A model generated the notes under the pieces. That model was not told the DNA's origin. It did no database searches and saw only the letters and a program-made list of their open reading frames with translations. This document shows positions 49,431-60,494 of a DNA stretch of 64,000 nucleotides, one piece after another. The stretch covers positions 744,001 to 808,000 of the forward strand of contig NZ_FPBE01000001.1 in the NCBI RefSeq assembly GCF_900116625.1, written 5' to 3'. Every line of letters begins with the position of its first letter. The stretch's first letter is position 1. The translations under genes were made by a program, and so were the position numbers. The DNA is from Idiomarina abyssalis (GTDB lineage Bacteria > Pseudomonadota > Gammaproteobacteria > Enterobacterales > Alteromonadaceae).

Positions 49431-50786
49431 TCAGAATGCGAAACGGGCGATGTCATTTGATATTGCTAACGCCATCAACGCGAATACCAGCACCCCACCA
49501 ATCCTATAGCAAACGTCTTGCACTCTTTCGGATACCGGCTTACCACGAACCCATTCAATGCTGTAAAACACTAAATGACCGCCGTCTAACACCGGTAAAG
49601 GTAATAAATTTATTATCCCTAAATTGACACTTAGTAATGCCAAAAAACTTAAAAAATAGACGAACCCGTTACTGGCGCTAACGCCGGCACCTTCAGCAAT
49701 ACTTAAAGGCCCTGCCAGGTTCTTTACAGAAACATCTCCGGTCAGCAGTTTACCTATCATTTTCACGCTAACAACCATCAACTCCCAAGTTTTTTCTGCG
49801 CCTTTCGCTAAGCCCCCGAAAAAACCGTATTGATGGTCAAAAACATAATTATCAGGTAACGGTTCAGTCACCGGAACTACGCCAAGGTAGCCTATGACAC
49901 CATTTTGACTTTCCCGTTCCCCTATTTGAACAGAAACTTCCTGCTCAACGCCATTTCTTTCAACCGTAAACAACAGACTTTGCCCAGCCGACTGAGCAAT
50001 AATCTCACGTATTCTTTCCCAACTATCGACTTGTTCACCGTCAATAGAAATAATTGTGTCGCCCGCTTTAAGGCCGCTCACATCAGCAGGTGAGTCTGCT
50101 TCAACCTGACTAAGCTCGGTGTAGACTTCAGGCTGATAAACCTCGATACCTAAACTTCCAAAGGTCGACTCTGTCTCAGGATCAAACCGCCAGCCAGTTA
50201 AATCCAGTTTGCGCTGTATTTCATTTCCCGCCGGAGTTCTTAACGTTATTATCGTCTCGTCATCGCCAATAGCGGACATTAAGCCCAGCTGCACTTGTTG
50301 CCAGTCATAAGCTTCTACATCGTCGACTGACAAAATTTCACTGCCTCTTTCCAGATCTGCTTTTGCAGCAATGGAGTTTTCTTTGATATCACCAATAACC
50401 GGCTTTACCGTCGGCACACCAATACCAAACATGAGCCATAGCACCGCTACCGCAAGGACAAAGTTAGCAACAGGACCCGCTGCCACTATGGCAAAACGTT
50501 TATAAACCGACTGTGCATTAAAGCTTACATCTCGCTCTTTTTCGGTGACATCATCAATGCGTTCGTCCAGCATTCGGACATAACCGCCAAGAGGAATAAT
50601 ACCAAGTTGATAAACCGTGCCGTCTTTTCCGGTGCGTTTCCAAATAGCGCGACCAAAACCAACAGAAAAGGTTATTACCTTAACGCCACAGCGTCGAGCA
50701 ACCCAAAAATGCCCGAACTCGTGAAACGCAACCAAAATTCCCAATGTGACAACAAACGAAAAGAAATACCAAATTGCGTCTATCAC
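49431..50786 (-). CDS. rseP: Site-2 protease RseP
   Basis: This 451-residue zinc metalloprotease cleaves RseA within the membrane after DegS, releasing sigma-E. The zinc motif is HEFGH at residues 22-26 in the first helix. Two PDZ domains lie in the periplasmic part, and the second metal motif region [15 protein letters not shown] is near the end. I set the start at GTG 50786, which overlaps the dxr TGA and has AGGAG 8 bases upstream; it gives the same length as E. coli RseP (450). An ATG 7 codons earlier lies inside dxr. Confidence 0.95.
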   Translation of the reverse strand: MIDAIWYFFSFVVTLGILVAFHEFGHFWVARRCGVKVITFSVGFGRAIWKRTGKDGTVYQLGIIPLGGYVRMLDERIDDVTEKERDVSFNAQSVYKRFAIVAAGPVANFVLAVAVLWLMFGIGVPTVKPVIGDIKENSIAAKADLERGSEILSVDDVEAYDWQQVQLGLMSAIGDDETIITLRTPAGNEIQRKLDLTGWRFDPETESTFGSLGIEVYQPEVYTELSQVEADSPADVSGLKAGDTIISIDGEQVDSWERIREIIAQSAGQSLLFTVERNGVEQEVSVQIGERESQNGVIGYLGVVPVTEPLPDNYVFDHQYGFFGGLAKGAEKTWELMVVSVKMIGKLLTGDVSVKNLAGPLSIAEGAGVSASNGFVYFLSFLALLSVNLGIINLLPLPVLDGGHLVFYSIEWVRGKPVSERVQDVCYRIGGVLVFALMALAISNDIARFAF

Positions 50787-51976
50787 TGTGCGTACTCCTG
50801 CAACCATTGTTTAGCTGCTAAACGCGCTTTTTTATCGATAGCTAATAGCGTCTCGATGCTATCAGCCTCATGAGTTGTTACCGACTGTAATACGGAATCA
50901 CAGACTTTAGCGATATCGGTAAAGCCCACCTGTTCCTGCAAAAACGCATCAACGGCTATTTCATTGGCAGCATTTAAGGCTGTCGTTGCCCACTGCCCTG
51001 CCCAACACGCTTCTATTGCAAGCTGCAGACAGGGGTAACGAGCTGACTCGGGCTGTTTGAACGTTAACTGTCCAATTTGAGTAAAGTCTAAATTAGATAC
51101 GCCGCTTTCTAACCGCTCAGGATACCCCAGTGAATGAGCAATTGGGGTGCGCATATCAGGCTCCCCCATTTGCGCCAGAACCGAGCCATCGGTGTACTGG
51201 ACCATAGAATGGATAACACTTTGAGGGTGAATCACCACTTTCAACTGTTCACGTGAGCAATTGAATAACCAGCGGGCTTCAATATATTCCAGTCCTTTAT
51301 TAAGCATAGTGGCCGAATCGACAGATATCTTTCGTCCCATAGACCAGTTGGGATGGTTACATGCCGCCCCTGGAGTTTGTTTCGATAGCTCTTCAAGTGG
51401 TATATCCCGAAACGGGCCACCGGAGCCAGTTAATAACAGATGCTGAATACCATGCTCTGCTAAAGACATAGTGCCAACCAACTGCTGGGCTGCCTGGGGT
51501 AAGCACTGGAAAATAGCATTGTGTTCGCTGTCTACTGGTATTATTCGAGCGCCAGAACGTTGTGCGTGGTCAATAAACAATTGACCGCTCATTACCAGGG
51601 CTTCTTTGTTGGCCAACAAGACATCTTTACCCGCATCAATAGCAGCTAATGTCGGGGCAAGTCCTGCAGCGCCAACTATCGCTGCCATAACAATATTGAC
51701 GTCGCCTGCGGCACTAACTTCTGCTAAAGCTTTTTCGCCGTAGGTTACCTGTGTTGATACCTGAGTGCCTAAAAGTTCTTTGAGCTCTGACGCACTGCTT
51801 TGAGAGCCCATAACGGCGTATTGTGGATGGTGCTTCAAACACAGCTCAGCCATAACCTGAACCTGGCTGTGAGCGGTTAGCGCAAAAACCTCAAAGTCTT
51901 CCGGGTGTCGTGCAACAACATCCAGAGTGTTTTGACCAATGGAGCCTGTTGCTCCCAAAACCGTAATTCGACGCAT
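50783..51976 (-). CDS. dxr: 1-deoxy-D-xylulose 5-phosphate reductoisomerase
   Basis: A 397-residue NADPH-dependent enzyme making MEP, the first committed intermediate of the non-mevalonate isoprenoid pathway. The nucleotide loop [19 protein letters not shown] is at the N-terminus. Metal and substrate residues are visible in [13 protein letters not shown], in TGSGGPF and in [20 protein letters not shown]. It follows cdsA after 4 bases; uppS downstream in the pathway is nearby. Confidence 0.97.
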   Translation of the reverse strand: MRRITVLGATGSIGQNTLDVVARHPEDFEVFALTAHSQVQVMAELCLKHHPQYAVMGSQSSASELKELLGTQVSTQVTYGEKALAEVSAAGDVNIVMAAIVGAAGLAPTLAAIDAGKDVLLANKEALVMSGQLFIDHAQRSGARIIPVDSEHNAIFQCLPQAAQQLVGTMSLAEHGIQHLLLTGSGGPFRDIPLEELSKQTPGAACNHPNWSMGRKISVDSATMLNKGLEYIEARWLFNCSREQLKVVIHPQSVIHSMVQYTDGSVLAQMGEPDMRTPIAHSLGYPERLESGVSNLDFTQIGQLTFKQPESARYPCLQLAIEACWAGQWATTALNAANEIAVDAFLQEQVGFTDIAKVCDSVLQSVTTHEADSIETLLAIDKKARLAAKQWLQEYAQ

Positions 51977-51980
51977 AGGT

Positions 51981-52844
51981 TTAATGCAAAAACTCCAGAT
52001 AAGCTAAGGTGAAAATAGGCACTGCAGCTGTAAGACTGTCAATACGGTCAAGAATTCCCCCATGCCCCGGTAAAATTGATCCGCTGTCTTTTACTCCGGC
52101 ACTGCGTTTAAACATACTTTCGTTTAAATCTCCGAATACCGACGCCACTACAGTAAACAACCCGGTTAGGTAATAACCGGTGAATTGATCAGCGGGCACT
52201 TTAGTCCAGTGCGCCACAACCATCATCACCACAAAAGCCAGAGTTACCCCGCCACATAAACCTTCCATCGTTTTGCCCGGACTTACGGCTGGCATCATTT
52301 TGTTGCGCCCATAACGAACGCCGGCAAAATACGCACCGACATCGGCAGCCCAGACTAAAAGAAGAATAAACAGAACAACCCAGCCACCAAAGAAGCGTGA
52401 CTCATCAATATCGATAGAGCGGACCGTGACTAATGCAGCCCATGTAGGAATAAAAATCAGCAACCCAAAAACACCAACAATGGCACGGGTTCGCGACCAC
52501 ATACGGCGACTTGAGGGGTAATTAACTATCATTGCCAAAGCTACGACCCACCAGACGCCGCCGGCAAGGATAGTGTAATAAATCAGTTTAGAAAGCTCGC
52601 CATCGCGCCACAAGTGTTCATACGGTGCCAGCCATGAAAGCACTCCGATTATCGCTCCGACAAACAGAGTATAAGCAATACGCGCTGATGTACGACGCAC
52701 GCCCATTAGAGGAGACCATTCCCAGGCACCCAGCATTAAAACCGCCTGAATAAACAGAGAAAAGCCCCAAAGCGGCAGCATAAAAACCCCGTATAATGCC
52801 ACTGGAACCAGCAGTAATGCTGTAATAATACGTTGTTTTAGCAA
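51981..52844 (-). CDS. cdsA: Phosphatidate cytidylyltransferase
   Basis: A 287-residue inner-membrane enzyme with about eight hydrophobic segments. It forms CDP-diacylglycerol for all phospholipids. The family signature [28 protein letters not shown] is complete near the C-terminus. It follows uppS after 3 bases. Confidence 0.97.
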   Translation of the reverse strand: MLKQRIITALLLVPVALYGVFMLPLWGFSLFIQAVLMLGAWEWSPLMGVRRTSARIAYTLFVGAIIGVLSWLAPYEHLWRDGELSKLIYYTILAGGVWWVVALAMIVNYPSSRRMWSRTRAIVGVFGLLIFIPTWAALVTVRSIDIDESRFFGGWVVLFILLLVWAADVGAYFAGVRYGRNKMMPAVSPGKTMEGLCGGVTLAFVVMMVVAHWTKVPADQFTGYYLTGLFTVVASVFGDLNESMFKRSAGVKDSGSILPGHGGILDRIDSLTAAVPIFTLAYLEFLH

Positions 52845-52847
52845 GTG

Positions 52848-53621
52848 TTATTCCTCTATCCGAGTTTCTATGCCTTGCATAAGCACGGTCAATTGTTCGC
52901 TGGTTAAACCGAAGCGACGTTCACGTTGAGCTAAATCCGTTATAGCTTTAGCAAAAATGGCATCGTCAAAGTCTGGCCACAATGTTGAAGTAAAATACAA
53001 CTCTGCATAAGCCAACTGCCATAATAGAAAATTACTAATACGACGCTCACCCCCCGTTCGGATGAGTAAATCCGGTAATGGCTGATCGGCCATCATAAGT
53101 TCACCAGATATTGCCTCTTCGGTAATTTCTGAAGGCTCGATCTCGCCGGTTTTCACTTTATCAGCCAACTTACGACTGGCTTGAGTGATATCCCATTGAC
53201 CACCATAGTTTGCAGCGATATTTAAATTTAGCCCACTATTATTCTGAGTCTTTTCTTCGGCTTCTTGTATTCGCTTTTGTAAACGCTTTGAGAAAGCGCC
53301 TTTATCGCCAATAATGCGCAAGCGAATATCATTATCGTCTAACTTTTTTACTTCGCTTTTCAATACTGACATAAACAACTCCATCAGTACCGATACTTCA
53401 GTAGCGGGACGCTTCCAATTTTCACTACTAAAAGCAAATAAAGTCAGAGACTCTATACCGTTACGGCGAGCAAAAGCGACCGCTCTGCGCACAGCTTCTG
53501 CTCCGGCCTTATGCCCAAAAGTTCGTATTTTACCGCGTTGTTTCGCCCAACGACCATTGCCGTCCATGATAATGGCGACGTGTCGGGGAACTAACTGCTC
53601 TATTGACGGTAATTCTTTCAT
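52848..53621 (-). CDS. uppS: Undecaprenyl diphosphate synthase
   Basis: A 257-residue cis-prenyltransferase supplying the C55 carrier for peptidoglycan and O-antigen. The N-terminal [17 protein letters not shown] carries the catalytic Asp. The middle [11 protein letters not shown] and the C-terminal [27 protein letters not shown] segments are complete. Transcription is probably separate from frr, since a terminator and a promoter-like sequence lie just upstream. Confidence 0.97.
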   Translation of the reverse strand: MKELPSIEQLVPRHVAIIMDGNGRWAKQRGKIRTFGHKAGAEAVRRAVAFARRNGIESLTLFAFSSENWKRPATEVSVLMELFMSVLKSEVKKLDDNDIRLRIIGDKGAFSKRLQKRIQEAEEKTQNNSGLNLNIAANYGGQWDITQASRKLADKVKTGEIEPSEITEEAISGELMMADQPLPDLLIRTGGERRISNFLLWQLAYAELYFTSTLWPDFDDAIFAKAITDLAQRERRFGLTSEQLTVLMQGIETRIEE

Positions 53622-53639
53622 TCAATCTGCCGTAAACAT

Positions 53640-53674
53640 TAAAAAACGCCGTGCGAGTATACCTGACACGGCGT
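53640..53674 (-). terminator. Intrinsic terminator after frr
   Basis: On the minus strand, stem ACGCCGTG/CACGGCGT (53667-53674 with 53646-53653), with a 13-base loop and a run of six T downstream. It lies between the frr stop and the uppS start and should end the pyrH-frr transcript. Confidence 0.88.
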
Positions 53675-53684
53675 CATAGACCAA
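53656..53684 (-). promoter_or_regulatory. Promoter-like sequence of uppS embedded in the frr terminator
   Basis: On the minus strand TTGGTC (53679-53684) is spaced 17 bases from TATACT (53656-53661). The -10 lies in the loop of the terminator hairpin, and the predicted start lies in its 3' arm, so the new transcript would begin with only half of the stem. This neatly separates frr and uppS transcription. Confidence 0.5.
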
Positions 53685-53703
53685 CGTAGGTAAGGTTTGA
53701 TGG

Positions 53704-54261
53704 TTAAATTTCCATCAAGTCCTCTTCTTTTGCCTTCAACGATTCATCAATTTGCTTGACGTATTTATCCGTCAGTTTTTGAATCTCATCTTCAGCACTA
53801 CGTTCTTCATCTTCAGTAATTTCTTTTTCTTTCAAAAGGTCTTTAATATCGCTGTTCGCGTCACGACGAATATTGCGTACCGCCACTCGCCCCTGCTCTG
53901 CTTCCGCGCGCACAATTTTAACCAGGTCGCGACGACGCTCTTCAGTCAATGGTGGCAAAGGAATGCGAATAACAGCTCCGGCTGATGCCGGATTTAACCC
54001 CAAGTCCGAGTTAATAATTGCCTTTTCAACCGCAGCTGAAGCCGACTTGTCAAATACGGTCAACGCTAAAGTTCTGGAGTCCTCGGTGGTGATATTAGCC
54101 AACTGTTTCAGCGGAGTGTCAGTACCGTAATAGTTCACCATAACACTATCTAAAATGCTGGGGTGAGCTCGTCCGGTGCGTACTTTCGACATTTGACTAC
54201 GCAATGACTCAACACTTTTTTCCATGCGATCTTTAGCGTCTTCTATAATTTCTTTTATCAC
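53704..54261 (-). CDS. frr: Ribosome recycling factor
   Basis: A 185-residue tRNA-shaped protein that splits post-termination ribosomes with EF-G. The conserved [27 protein letters not shown], and [38 protein letters not shown] stretches are complete. It follows pyrH after 31 bases and ends at the terminator described above. Confidence 0.98.
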   Translation of the reverse strand: MIKEIIEDAKDRMEKSVESLRSQMSKVRTGRAHPSILDSVMVNYYGTDTPLKQLANITTEDSRTLALTVFDKSASAAVEKAIINSDLGLNPASAGAVIRIPLPPLTEERRRDLVKIVRAEAEQGRVAVRNIRRDANSDIKDLLKEKEITEDEERSAEDEIQKLTDKYVKQIDESLKAKEEDLMEI

Positions 54262-54292
54262 TGTCTTATACCCTTCTATTCAATAGCGGCGA

Positions 54293-55027
54293 TTACTCTG
54301 CGTCTTTACTAATTAGTGTACCTTCTTCTTCACCCATAATCACGGCTCGTAAAGCACCCGGCTTATTCATATTAAACACCCGGATAGGCAAAGCGTGGTC
54401 TCGCGCCAGAGTGAATGCCGCTAAATCCATTACTTTTAACTGTTTTTCCAGTATATCATCGTAATTAATATGCTTATACAAGGTTGCATCCGGATTACTC
54501 ACGGGATCATCCGAATAAACCCCATCAACTTTCGTTCCTTTAAGAACAACTTCAGCTTCAATTTCAATTCCGCGTAAACACGCCGCTGAGTCTGTCGTAA
54601 AGAAAGGGTTGCCAGTTCCGGCAGAGAAAATCACCACCCGACCTGACTTTAATAAACTAATAGCTTCTGCCCAGTTATAGCTGTCACAAACACCCGTTAA
54701 TTCAATAGCTGACATTAAGCGCGCGTTAACAAAAGCACGATGCAGAGCGTCACGCATTGCCAGACCATTCATCACTGTTGCCAACATACCCATATGGTCA
54801 CCCACAACACGATTCATACCAGCTTTGGCTAAACCTTCTCCACGGAATAAGTTACCACCACCAATGACTAAGCCTACCTGAACCCCAAGTTCAACTAATT
54901 CCTTAATTTCCTGTGCCATACGATCAAGCACTTTAGCATCAATGCCAAATGGTTCGTCCCCCATAAGGGCTTCACCACTGAGTTTTAACAATATGCGTCG
55001 ATAACTGGGTTTCGGATGGGTGCTCAT
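54293..55027 (-). CDS. pyrH: UMP kinase
   Basis: A 244-residue hexameric amino-acid-kinase-fold enzyme that phosphorylates UMP. Conserved [24 protein letters not shown], and [16 protein letters not shown] segments are present. The start is the second of two adjacent ATGs (55027), with GAGG 5 bases upstream; this gives the E. coli length. Extending the frame further would run through the tsf terminator, so it is rejected. Confidence 0.96.
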   Translation of the reverse strand: MSTHPKPSYRRILLKLSGEALMGDEPFGIDAKVLDRMAQEIKELVELGVQVGLVIGGGNLFRGEGLAKAGMNRVVGDHMGMLATVMNGLAMRDALHRAFVNARLMSAIELTGVCDSYNWAEAISLLKSGRVVIFSAGTGNPFFTTDSAACLRGIEIEAEVVLKGTKVDGVYSDDPVSNPDATLYKHINYDDILEKQLKVMDLAAFTLARDHALPIRVFNMNKPGALRAVIMGEEEGTLISKDAE

Positions 55028-55054
55028 CATTGCCTCTACTCTTTCCTTTAGTTT

Positions 55055-55091
55055 AAAAAAAACCGCGTCCTGAACGCTCAAGACGCGGTTT
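55055..55091 (-). terminator. Intrinsic terminator after tsf
   Basis: On the minus strand the stem AAACCGCGTC/GACGCGGTTT (55082-55091 with 55060-55069), with a 12-base loop, runs into a stretch of T. It separates rpsB-tsf from pyrH-frr, as in E. coli. pyrH therefore needs its own promoter or readthrough. Confidence 0.9.
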
Positions 55092-55130
55092 ATAATTTTC
55101 TATTTCATGGGGCTGGTCGAGACCACGCTG

Positions 55131-56009
55131 TTAGCCTTTGCTCGCTGCCGCCACTTGTGCCTGAACTTCAGAAGCAAAATCTTCTTCTTTACGTTCAATA
55201 CCTTCACCCACTTCAAAGCGAACGAAAGTAACAACATCGGCACCAGCTTTCTTCAGTAACTCACCAACAGTCATTGATGGATCTTTCACGAAAGGCTGAC
55301 CAGTCAGGCTGATTTCACCGGTAAACTTACGCATACGGCCTTCAACCATCTTTTCAGCGATTTCTTTCGGCTTACCGCTTTGCATTGCGATATCAACCTG
55401 AATAGAACGCTCTTTCTCAACAACTTCAGCTTCAACGTCTTCAGGCTTAACAAACTGTGGATTACTTGCTGCAACGTGCATACATAAGTCACGAGCCAAG
55501 TCTTCATCACCACCGGTAAGAGCAACTGCAACACCGATGCGAGCACCGTGAGTGTAAGTTGCAACAACATCGCCAGCTTCAAGAGTTTGAACACGACGAA
55601 CGTTCATGTTCTCACCAATTTTAGCCACTAAGTCTTCACGAGTTTTCTCAACCGTTTGACCACCGATGTCTGTCGTTTTTAACGCTTCAACGTCATTTTC
55701 TTTGTTAGCAAATGCAACGTTAATGACTTTATCGCCAAATGCCAGGAAGCTGTCGTCACGTGCTACGAAATCAGTTTCGCAGTTTAGTTCAACTAAAGTT
55801 GCCTGGTTGCCTTCAGACTTAACTAAAATAACACCTTCAGCTGCAACACGGCCTGCTTTCTTCGCTGCTTTGGCCTGACCGCTTTTACGCATCAGGTCAA
55901 TTGCCGCTTCCATATCACCGTCGACTTCCTGCAATGCTTTTTTGCAGTCCATCATGCCAGCGCCTGTGCGCTCGCGCAGTTCTTTTACTAGAGCTGCTGT
56001 AATTGCCAT
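55131..56009 (-). CDS. tsf: Elongation factor Ts
   Basis: A 292-residue guanine nucleotide exchange factor for EF-Tu. The N-terminal UBA-like domain [38 protein letters not shown] and the core [13 protein letters not shown], which contacts EF-Tu, are present. Length is normal. It follows rpsB after 15 bases and is followed by an intrinsic terminator. Confidence 0.98.
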   Translation of the reverse strand: MAITAALVKELRERTGAGMMDCKKALQEVDGDMEAAIDLMRKSGQAKAAKKAGRVAAEGVILVKSEGNQATLVELNCETDFVARDDSFLAFGDKVINVAFANKENDVEALKTTDIGGQTVEKTREDLVAKIGENMNVRRVQTLEAGDVVATYTHGARIGVAVALTGGDEDLARDLCMHVAASNPQFVKPEDVEAEVVEKERSIQVDIAMQSGKPKEIAEKMVEGRMRKFTGEISLTGQPFVKDPSMTVGELLKKAGADVVTFVRFEVGEGIERKEEDFASEVQAQVAAASKG

Positions 56010-56024
56010 GATTCTATTCCTCGA

Positions 56025-56753
56025 TTATTCAGTTGCTTCGACGAAATCGTCAGAGTCTTTCGCTTCAACTTGCGCTGTACGTGCTTCTTTTACCGCTTCT
56101 GCAGCAGTGTTCAAATACAATTGAATTGCACGGATCGCGTCATCGTTACCCGGAACAATGTAATCAACACCGTCAGGGTCAGAGTTTGTATCCACAACAG
56201 AAACAACTGGAATGCCCAGGTTATTAGCTTCTTTAATAGAGATGTGCTCGTGATCAGCATCGATAACAAACAGAACGTCAGGTAAGCCGCCCATGTTTTT
56301 GATACCGCCTAAGCCTTTTTCCAGCTTTTCCATTTCACGAGTGTTAACCAAAGCTTCTTTCTTGGTTAGTTTGTCGAATGTTCCGTCCTGGCTCATTGTT
56401 TCAAGGTCTTTTAGACGCTTGATTGATTGACGAACTGTTTTCCAGTTAGTCAACATGCCGCCTAACCAACGGTGGTTTACATAGTACTGACCACAGTTAA
56501 TAGCTGCTTCTTTAACCGCTTCTGCTGCTGCGCGCTTAGTACCAACAAACAGGATTTTACCTTTGTTTGAAGCAACGTGCTGCATGTAGCTCAACGCATC
56601 GTTGAACATAGGCACAGTTTTTTCGAGGTTAATGATATGAATTTTGTTACGAGCACCAAAAATGTAAGGTTTCATTTTTGGATTCCAGAAACGAGTTTGG
56701 TGACCGAAATGGACACCTGCTTTCAGCATGTCACGCATTGACACGTTAGCCAT
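56025..56753 (-). CDS. rpsB: 30S ribosomal protein S2
   Basis: A 242-residue ribosomal protein. The N-terminal [41 protein letters not shown] and the [20 protein letters not shown] stretch are diagnostic. It is preceded by a structured leader that matches the S2 autoregulatory element. Divergent from map. Confidence 0.99.
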   Translation of the reverse strand: MANVSMRDMLKAGVHFGHQTRFWNPKMKPYIFGARNKIHIINLEKTVPMFNDALSYMQHVASNKGKILFVGTKRAAAEAVKEAAINCGQYYVNHRWLGGMLTNWKTVRQSIKRLKDLETMSQDGTFDKLTKKEALVNTREMEKLEKGLGGIKNMGGLPDVLFVIDADHEHISIKEANNLGIPVVSVVDTNSDPDGVDYIVPGNDDAIRAIQLYLNTAAEAVKEARTAQVEAKDSDDFVEATE

Positions 56754-56761
56754 AATATTTT

Positions 56762-56850
56762 TCCTTTTAGGGGGTTAAGCCTCCATACATCCCATAAGCC
56801 GACTTGTTCTTAGACAAGCACCCCGCCTTATGTGTCGATGTATGTGTGGA
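56762..56850 (-). ncRNA. rpsB 5' leader, S2 autoregulatory element (t44/tff type)
   Basis: The minus-strand leader folds as nested stems. The outer stem is CATACATC/GATGTATG (56837-56844 with 56784-56791). The middle stem is CATAAG/CTTATG (56827-56832 with 56793-56798), and the inner hairpin is CTTGT/ACAAG (56814-56818 with 56803-56807). The bulge GGGGT (56820-56824) can pair with ACCCC (56771-56775) just upstream of the AGGA ribosome binding site, forming a pseudoknot. This layout and position match the leader by which S2 represses rpsB-tsf in enterics. The matching helices are read from the sequence; regulation is inferred. Confidence 0.85.
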
Positions 56851-56904
56851 TTATCATTTACATACAAGTTTACTTTGTTGGCATAAGGCCAAAAAAGCGT
56901 GCGT

Positions 56905-56933
56905 TTTATACCATAACGAGCACACTTACACAA
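56905..56933 (-). promoter_or_regulatory. Predicted promoter of rpsB-tsf
   Basis: On the minus strand TTGTGT (56928-56933), 17 bases, then TATAAA (56905-56910), followed by the GC-rich discriminator ACGCACGC, as expected for a growth-rate-controlled ribosomal operon. The predicted start lies about 50 bases upstream of the structured leader. Confidence 0.65.
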
Positions 56934-57038
56934 CAAAAAACGTTACTTAACTTATGTTTTAACCCGCCTCAAAGATAGCGAATTCTATCAGTCGCTGTTA
57001 AACTGTCGGCTTTTCCAGCAGTCACGGACAGGAAGAGA

Positions 57039-57827
57039 ATGACCATCTCAATTAAGACACCCGAAGAAATCGAAAAAATGCGCGCTGCAGGCAAGCTTGC
57101 CGCTAGTGTTCTTGAAATGATTGGTGAATACGTAAAACCCGGTGTAACCACAGAAGAGCTGGACGATATCTGCCACAAGTATATTACTGACCATGGCGCT
57201 TACCCTGCTCCGTTAAATTACCATGGGTTCCCTAAGTCCATTTGCACCTCTGTTAACCATTGTGTCTGCCACGGTATTCCTGGTCCCAAAAAGCTTAAAG
57301 ATGGCGATATTATGAACATTGATGTCACCGTAAAGCTTGATGGTTACCACGGCGACACCTCAAAAATGTTTGTGGTAGGTAAGCCTACTATTATGGCAGA
57401 ACGTTTGATTAAAGTGACCCAGGAGTCCCTTTACAAAGCGATAGAAATGGTCAAGCCAGGGATCAAGCTCGGCGACTTTGCGGAAGTTATTCAAAAGCAC
57501 GCGGAAAGCCACGGCTACTCAATTGTCCGCGAATACTGCGGACACGGTATTGGCTCCGTGTTTCATGAGGATCCACAAATTCTTCATTATGGCCAGGCAG
57601 GTACCGGCGAAGAGTTAAAAGCCGGAATGTGCTTTACTATCGAGCCTATGGTTAACGTTGGCAAGCGCCACACGAAATTGATGAAAGACGGCTGGACCGT
57701 ACTTACCAAAGATCGCAGTCTGAGTGCACAGTGGGAGCACACTCTATTAGTCACGGATAACGGTGTAGAGGTTCTCACATTACGTAATGACGAACCTGAC
57801 TTAGCGCGAGTTATCGAGCACAACTAA
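57039..57827 (+). CDS. map: Methionine aminopeptidase, type I
   Basis: A 262-residue dinuclear metalloprotease removing the initiator methionine. Metal ligands are in NIDVTVKLDGYHGDTSKMF (two Asp), YCGHGIGSVFHEDP (His), FTIEPMVNVG (Glu) and the C-terminal QWEHTLLVT (Glu). AGGAAGAGA precedes the ATG. It is divergent from rpsB and followed by glnD, the standard arrangement. Confidence 0.97.
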   Translation: MTISIKTPEEIEKMRAAGKLAASVLEMIGEYVKPGVTTEELDDICHKYITDHGAYPAPLNYHGFPKSICTSVNHCVCHGIPGPKKLKDGDIMNIDVTVKLDGYHGDTSKMFVVGKPTIMAERLIKVTQESLYKAIEMVKPGIKLGDFAEVIQKHAESHGYSIVREYCGHGIGSVFHEDPQILHYGQAGTGEELKAGMCFTIEPMVNVGKRHTKLMKDGWTVLTKDRSLSAQWEHTLLVTDNGVEVLTLRNDEPDLARVIEHN

Positions 57828-57845
57828 CTGACTTCAGGGGGTATT

Positions 57846-60485
57846 ATGGCTGATGTTGAACAGGATAAAGACTTCCATGGCCGTTGGCCTGACAGAACTC
57901 ATACCCCTTGCATTAAAGACTATAAAGCACTTCTGGAGAGCTACCGTAACTGGTCTGCGGCGCGTTTTGTTACGGCCGACATTGATGAGCTTGTTCATCA
58001 CCGTTCGACATTTTTTGATCAGCTCATTTGCCAATTGTGGCAACAGTTTAAACTTAACAATGAACCCGCCACTATATTAGCTGTTGGCGGTTATGGCCGT
58101 GAAACACTGCATCCGGGTTCAGATATCGATTTACTCATTTTAATTGCCCCCCGGAGCGAAGACGCTGAAACCAGGTTGTCTGAAAAGCTCAGTCAGCTTA
58201 TTACCTTTTTATGGGATCTTCATTTAGATATCGGCCATTCGGTACGCACCATCGACGAATGTTTTAGTCAATCAGAAAACGATATTACTATTGCTACAAA
58301 CCTTATTGAGAGCCGTTATCTTGATGGCTCTGAGGATCTTTATAACGAATTTCATCAACAGTTACTGAATGACTTTCCATGGTCGAGCCGAGACTTTTAT
58401 CAGGCCAAACTTGATGAGCAAAAACAACGACATCAGCAATATCACAGTACGTCCTATAATCTCGAGCCTAATATCAAATCAAGTCCCGGTGGACTGCGTG
58501 ACATCCAGACCGTTGGCTGGATTGCTAAACGTCACTTCCGCACCCATTCGGACGAAAACCTGGTTGAATACGGTTATATGACGGCCGATGAGTTCGTCGA
58601 GCTACGTGACTGCATGAACTGGTTATGGCGCATCCGCTTTGCCCTCCATCTTGAAGCTGGTAAACGCGAAGACCGCCTGTTATTTGACTTTCAGCCCGGC
58701 GTAGCGGTTCGCCTGGGGTATGGCAATGACGGTAAAGCATCCGTCGAAACCATGATGAAAGATTACTTTAAAGTGGTTCTTCGTGTCAGCGAGCTCAACC
58801 AGATGTTACTGCAATTCTTTCATCAGGCCATACTGGGTACACAGGACTTACAACACGCAGAGCATATTAGCGATGACTTTGCGGTCTCAAATGAGTTGCT
58901 CACTGCACGACATGACAACGTATTCGACGACCACTGCAATATTGTCCGGGCTTTTGTCTGCATTGCCGAACACCCACAGATAAAAGGCATCCATTCAAAT
59001 ACCATTCGTTTACTCAGAAACGCGCGCGCTCAGTTAACCGAGCCTCTTAGCCATGACCCTGAATGCAGAAACCTGTTTAACCAGCTCATTCAGCATCCCC
59101 GTGGCTGTGGCCTGGCGTTTGCACTTATGCATCACCACAGCGTATTGGCCAGTTATTTATCTCAGTGGCAACAAATTGTGGGGCAAATGCAGTTTGATCT
59201 GTTCCACGCTTACACTGTTGATGAGCACACTTTTCGTCTGGTGAGAAACCTATACCGCTTCAGCGACGAAGACTACCAGGACCAGTTTCCCTTATGCGAA
59301 AAGCTGGTAGCACAGATGGATCGTCGCTATTGCCTTTATTTGGCGGGTATTTTTCATGATATAGCCAAAGGCCGCGGAGGTGATCACTCTGAATTAGGCG
59401 AAATGGACGCGCGCAACTTCTGTCATCAGCATGGTTATGACGAAGAAGACGCTGAGCTGGTTGCCTGGCTGGTAAGACACCACTTAACCATGTCAGTTAC
59501 CGCACAGAAACGTGACATTCATGATCCTGAGGTTATACAAGACTTTGCTAATCAGGTTTCAACGCTCGAGCGGCTGGACTACCTTTATTGTCTTACGGTG
59601 GCGGATATTCGCGCAACCAATCAGTCGCTCTGGAATAACTGGAAGGCAACCCTGCTGGAAGAGCTATACAACGCAACATCTTATTTGCTGCAACAAGACA
59701 GTAATAAACCAACTCTGGATATTCGCCAGAAAATAAACGAAAACAAAGCCAATGCAATGGCTTTGCTGTTAAGTGCCGGGTTTGAAAAGTCAGAAATTCT
59801 CGCTTTGTGGGGCCGTTTTACTGCCGATTATTTCTTCCGGCATACGCCAGAGCAGATCAGCTGGCATTCACAGCATATACTAAACTTGCCGACCGACCAG
59901 CTACCACTGATTCTAATTGGTGATGAAAACAACTATGGTACAACCGAGCTGTTTATTTATCATCATGAAGAAAGCCACTTGTTTGCGTCTGTTGCCGGTG
60001 TTCTGGATAGCCAGCAGTTAAATATTCTGGATGCACAAATCCTTGCCACTCGTGACGGTTTTGTCATGGATACTTTCGTTGTACTGCAACGGGACGGCAA
60101 GCCATTGACAGAACCTCAGCGCATTGAAGAAGTCAAACAACAATTGCTGGACGTTCTGCATAAACGCATACCTGTCCCCAGTACAAAACGCCCCTTGTCA
60201 CGGCGCATGAAAAACTTTTCAGTCGCCACAGAAGTGACATTTATACCAAGTAAGCATCACGGTCGCACAACCTTTGAGCTAGTAACTCTGGACAGACCCG
60301 GCCTTATTGCTAAACTTGCGGCTATTTTACAGCAACAGAATGTCACCTTACTTGCCGCAAAAATTACCACCATAGGCGAGCAGGCAGAAGATTTATTCAT
60401 TGTCACCACGGAGCAACAAACCGCTTTGGACGACAAGCAGAAACAAACGTTAAAAAAACAAATTATCAAAGACCTGGAGTTTTAA
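57846..60485 (+). CDS. glnD: Bifunctional uridylyltransferase/uridylyl-removing enzyme GlnD
   Basis: An 879-residue nitrogen sensor that adds UMP to PII proteins when glutamine is low and removes it when glutamine is high. The nucleotidyltransferase motif GGYGRETLHPGSDIDLLIL lies near residue 79. The HD hydrolase domain has GIFHDIAKGRGGDHSELGEMDA. Two C-terminal ACT domains follow (RDGFVMDTFVVLQRDG and LVTLDRPGLIAKLAAIL). It follows map after 18 bases. Confidence 0.97.
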   Translation: MADVEQDKDFHGRWPDRTHTPCIKDYKALLESYRNWSAARFVTADIDELVHHRSTFFDQLICQLWQQFKLNNEPATILAVGGYGRETLHPGSDIDLLILIAPRSEDAETRLSEKLSQLITFLWDLHLDIGHSVRTIDECFSQSENDITIATNLIESRYLDGSEDLYNEFHQQLLNDFPWSSRDFYQAKLDEQKQRHQQYHSTSYNLEPNIKSSPGGLRDIQTVGWIAKRHFRTHSDENLVEYGYMTADEFVELRDCMNWLWRIRFALHLEAGKREDRLLFDFQPGVAVRLGYGNDGKASVETMMKDYFKVVLRVSELNQMLLQFFHQAILGTQDLQHAEHISDDFAVSNELLTARHDNVFDDHCNIVRAFVCIAEHPQIKGIHSNTIRLLRNARAQLTEPLSHDPECRNLFNQLIQHPRGCGLAFALMHHHSVLASYLSQWQQIVGQMQFDLFHAYTVDEHTFRLVRNLYRFSDEDYQDQFPLCEKLVAQMDRRYCLYLAGIFHDIAKGRGGDHSELGEMDARNFCHQHGYDEEDAELVAWLVRHHLTMSVTAQKRDIHDPEVIQDFANQVSTLERLDYLYCLTVADIRATNQSLWNNWKATLLEELYNATSYLLQQDSNKPTLDIRQKINENKANAMALLLSAGFEKSEILALWGRFTADYFFRHTPEQISWHSQHILNLPTDQLPLILIGDENNYGTTELFIYHHEESHLFASVAGVLDSQQLNILDAQILATRDGFVMDTFVVLQRDGKPLTEPQRIEEVKQQLLDVLHKRIPVPSTKRPLSRRMKNFSVATEVTFIPSKHHGRTTFELVTLDRPGLIAKLAAILQQQNVTLLAAKITTIGEQAEDLFIVTTEQQTALDDKQKQTLKKQIIKDLEF

Positions 60486-60494
60486 ATTCTTATC

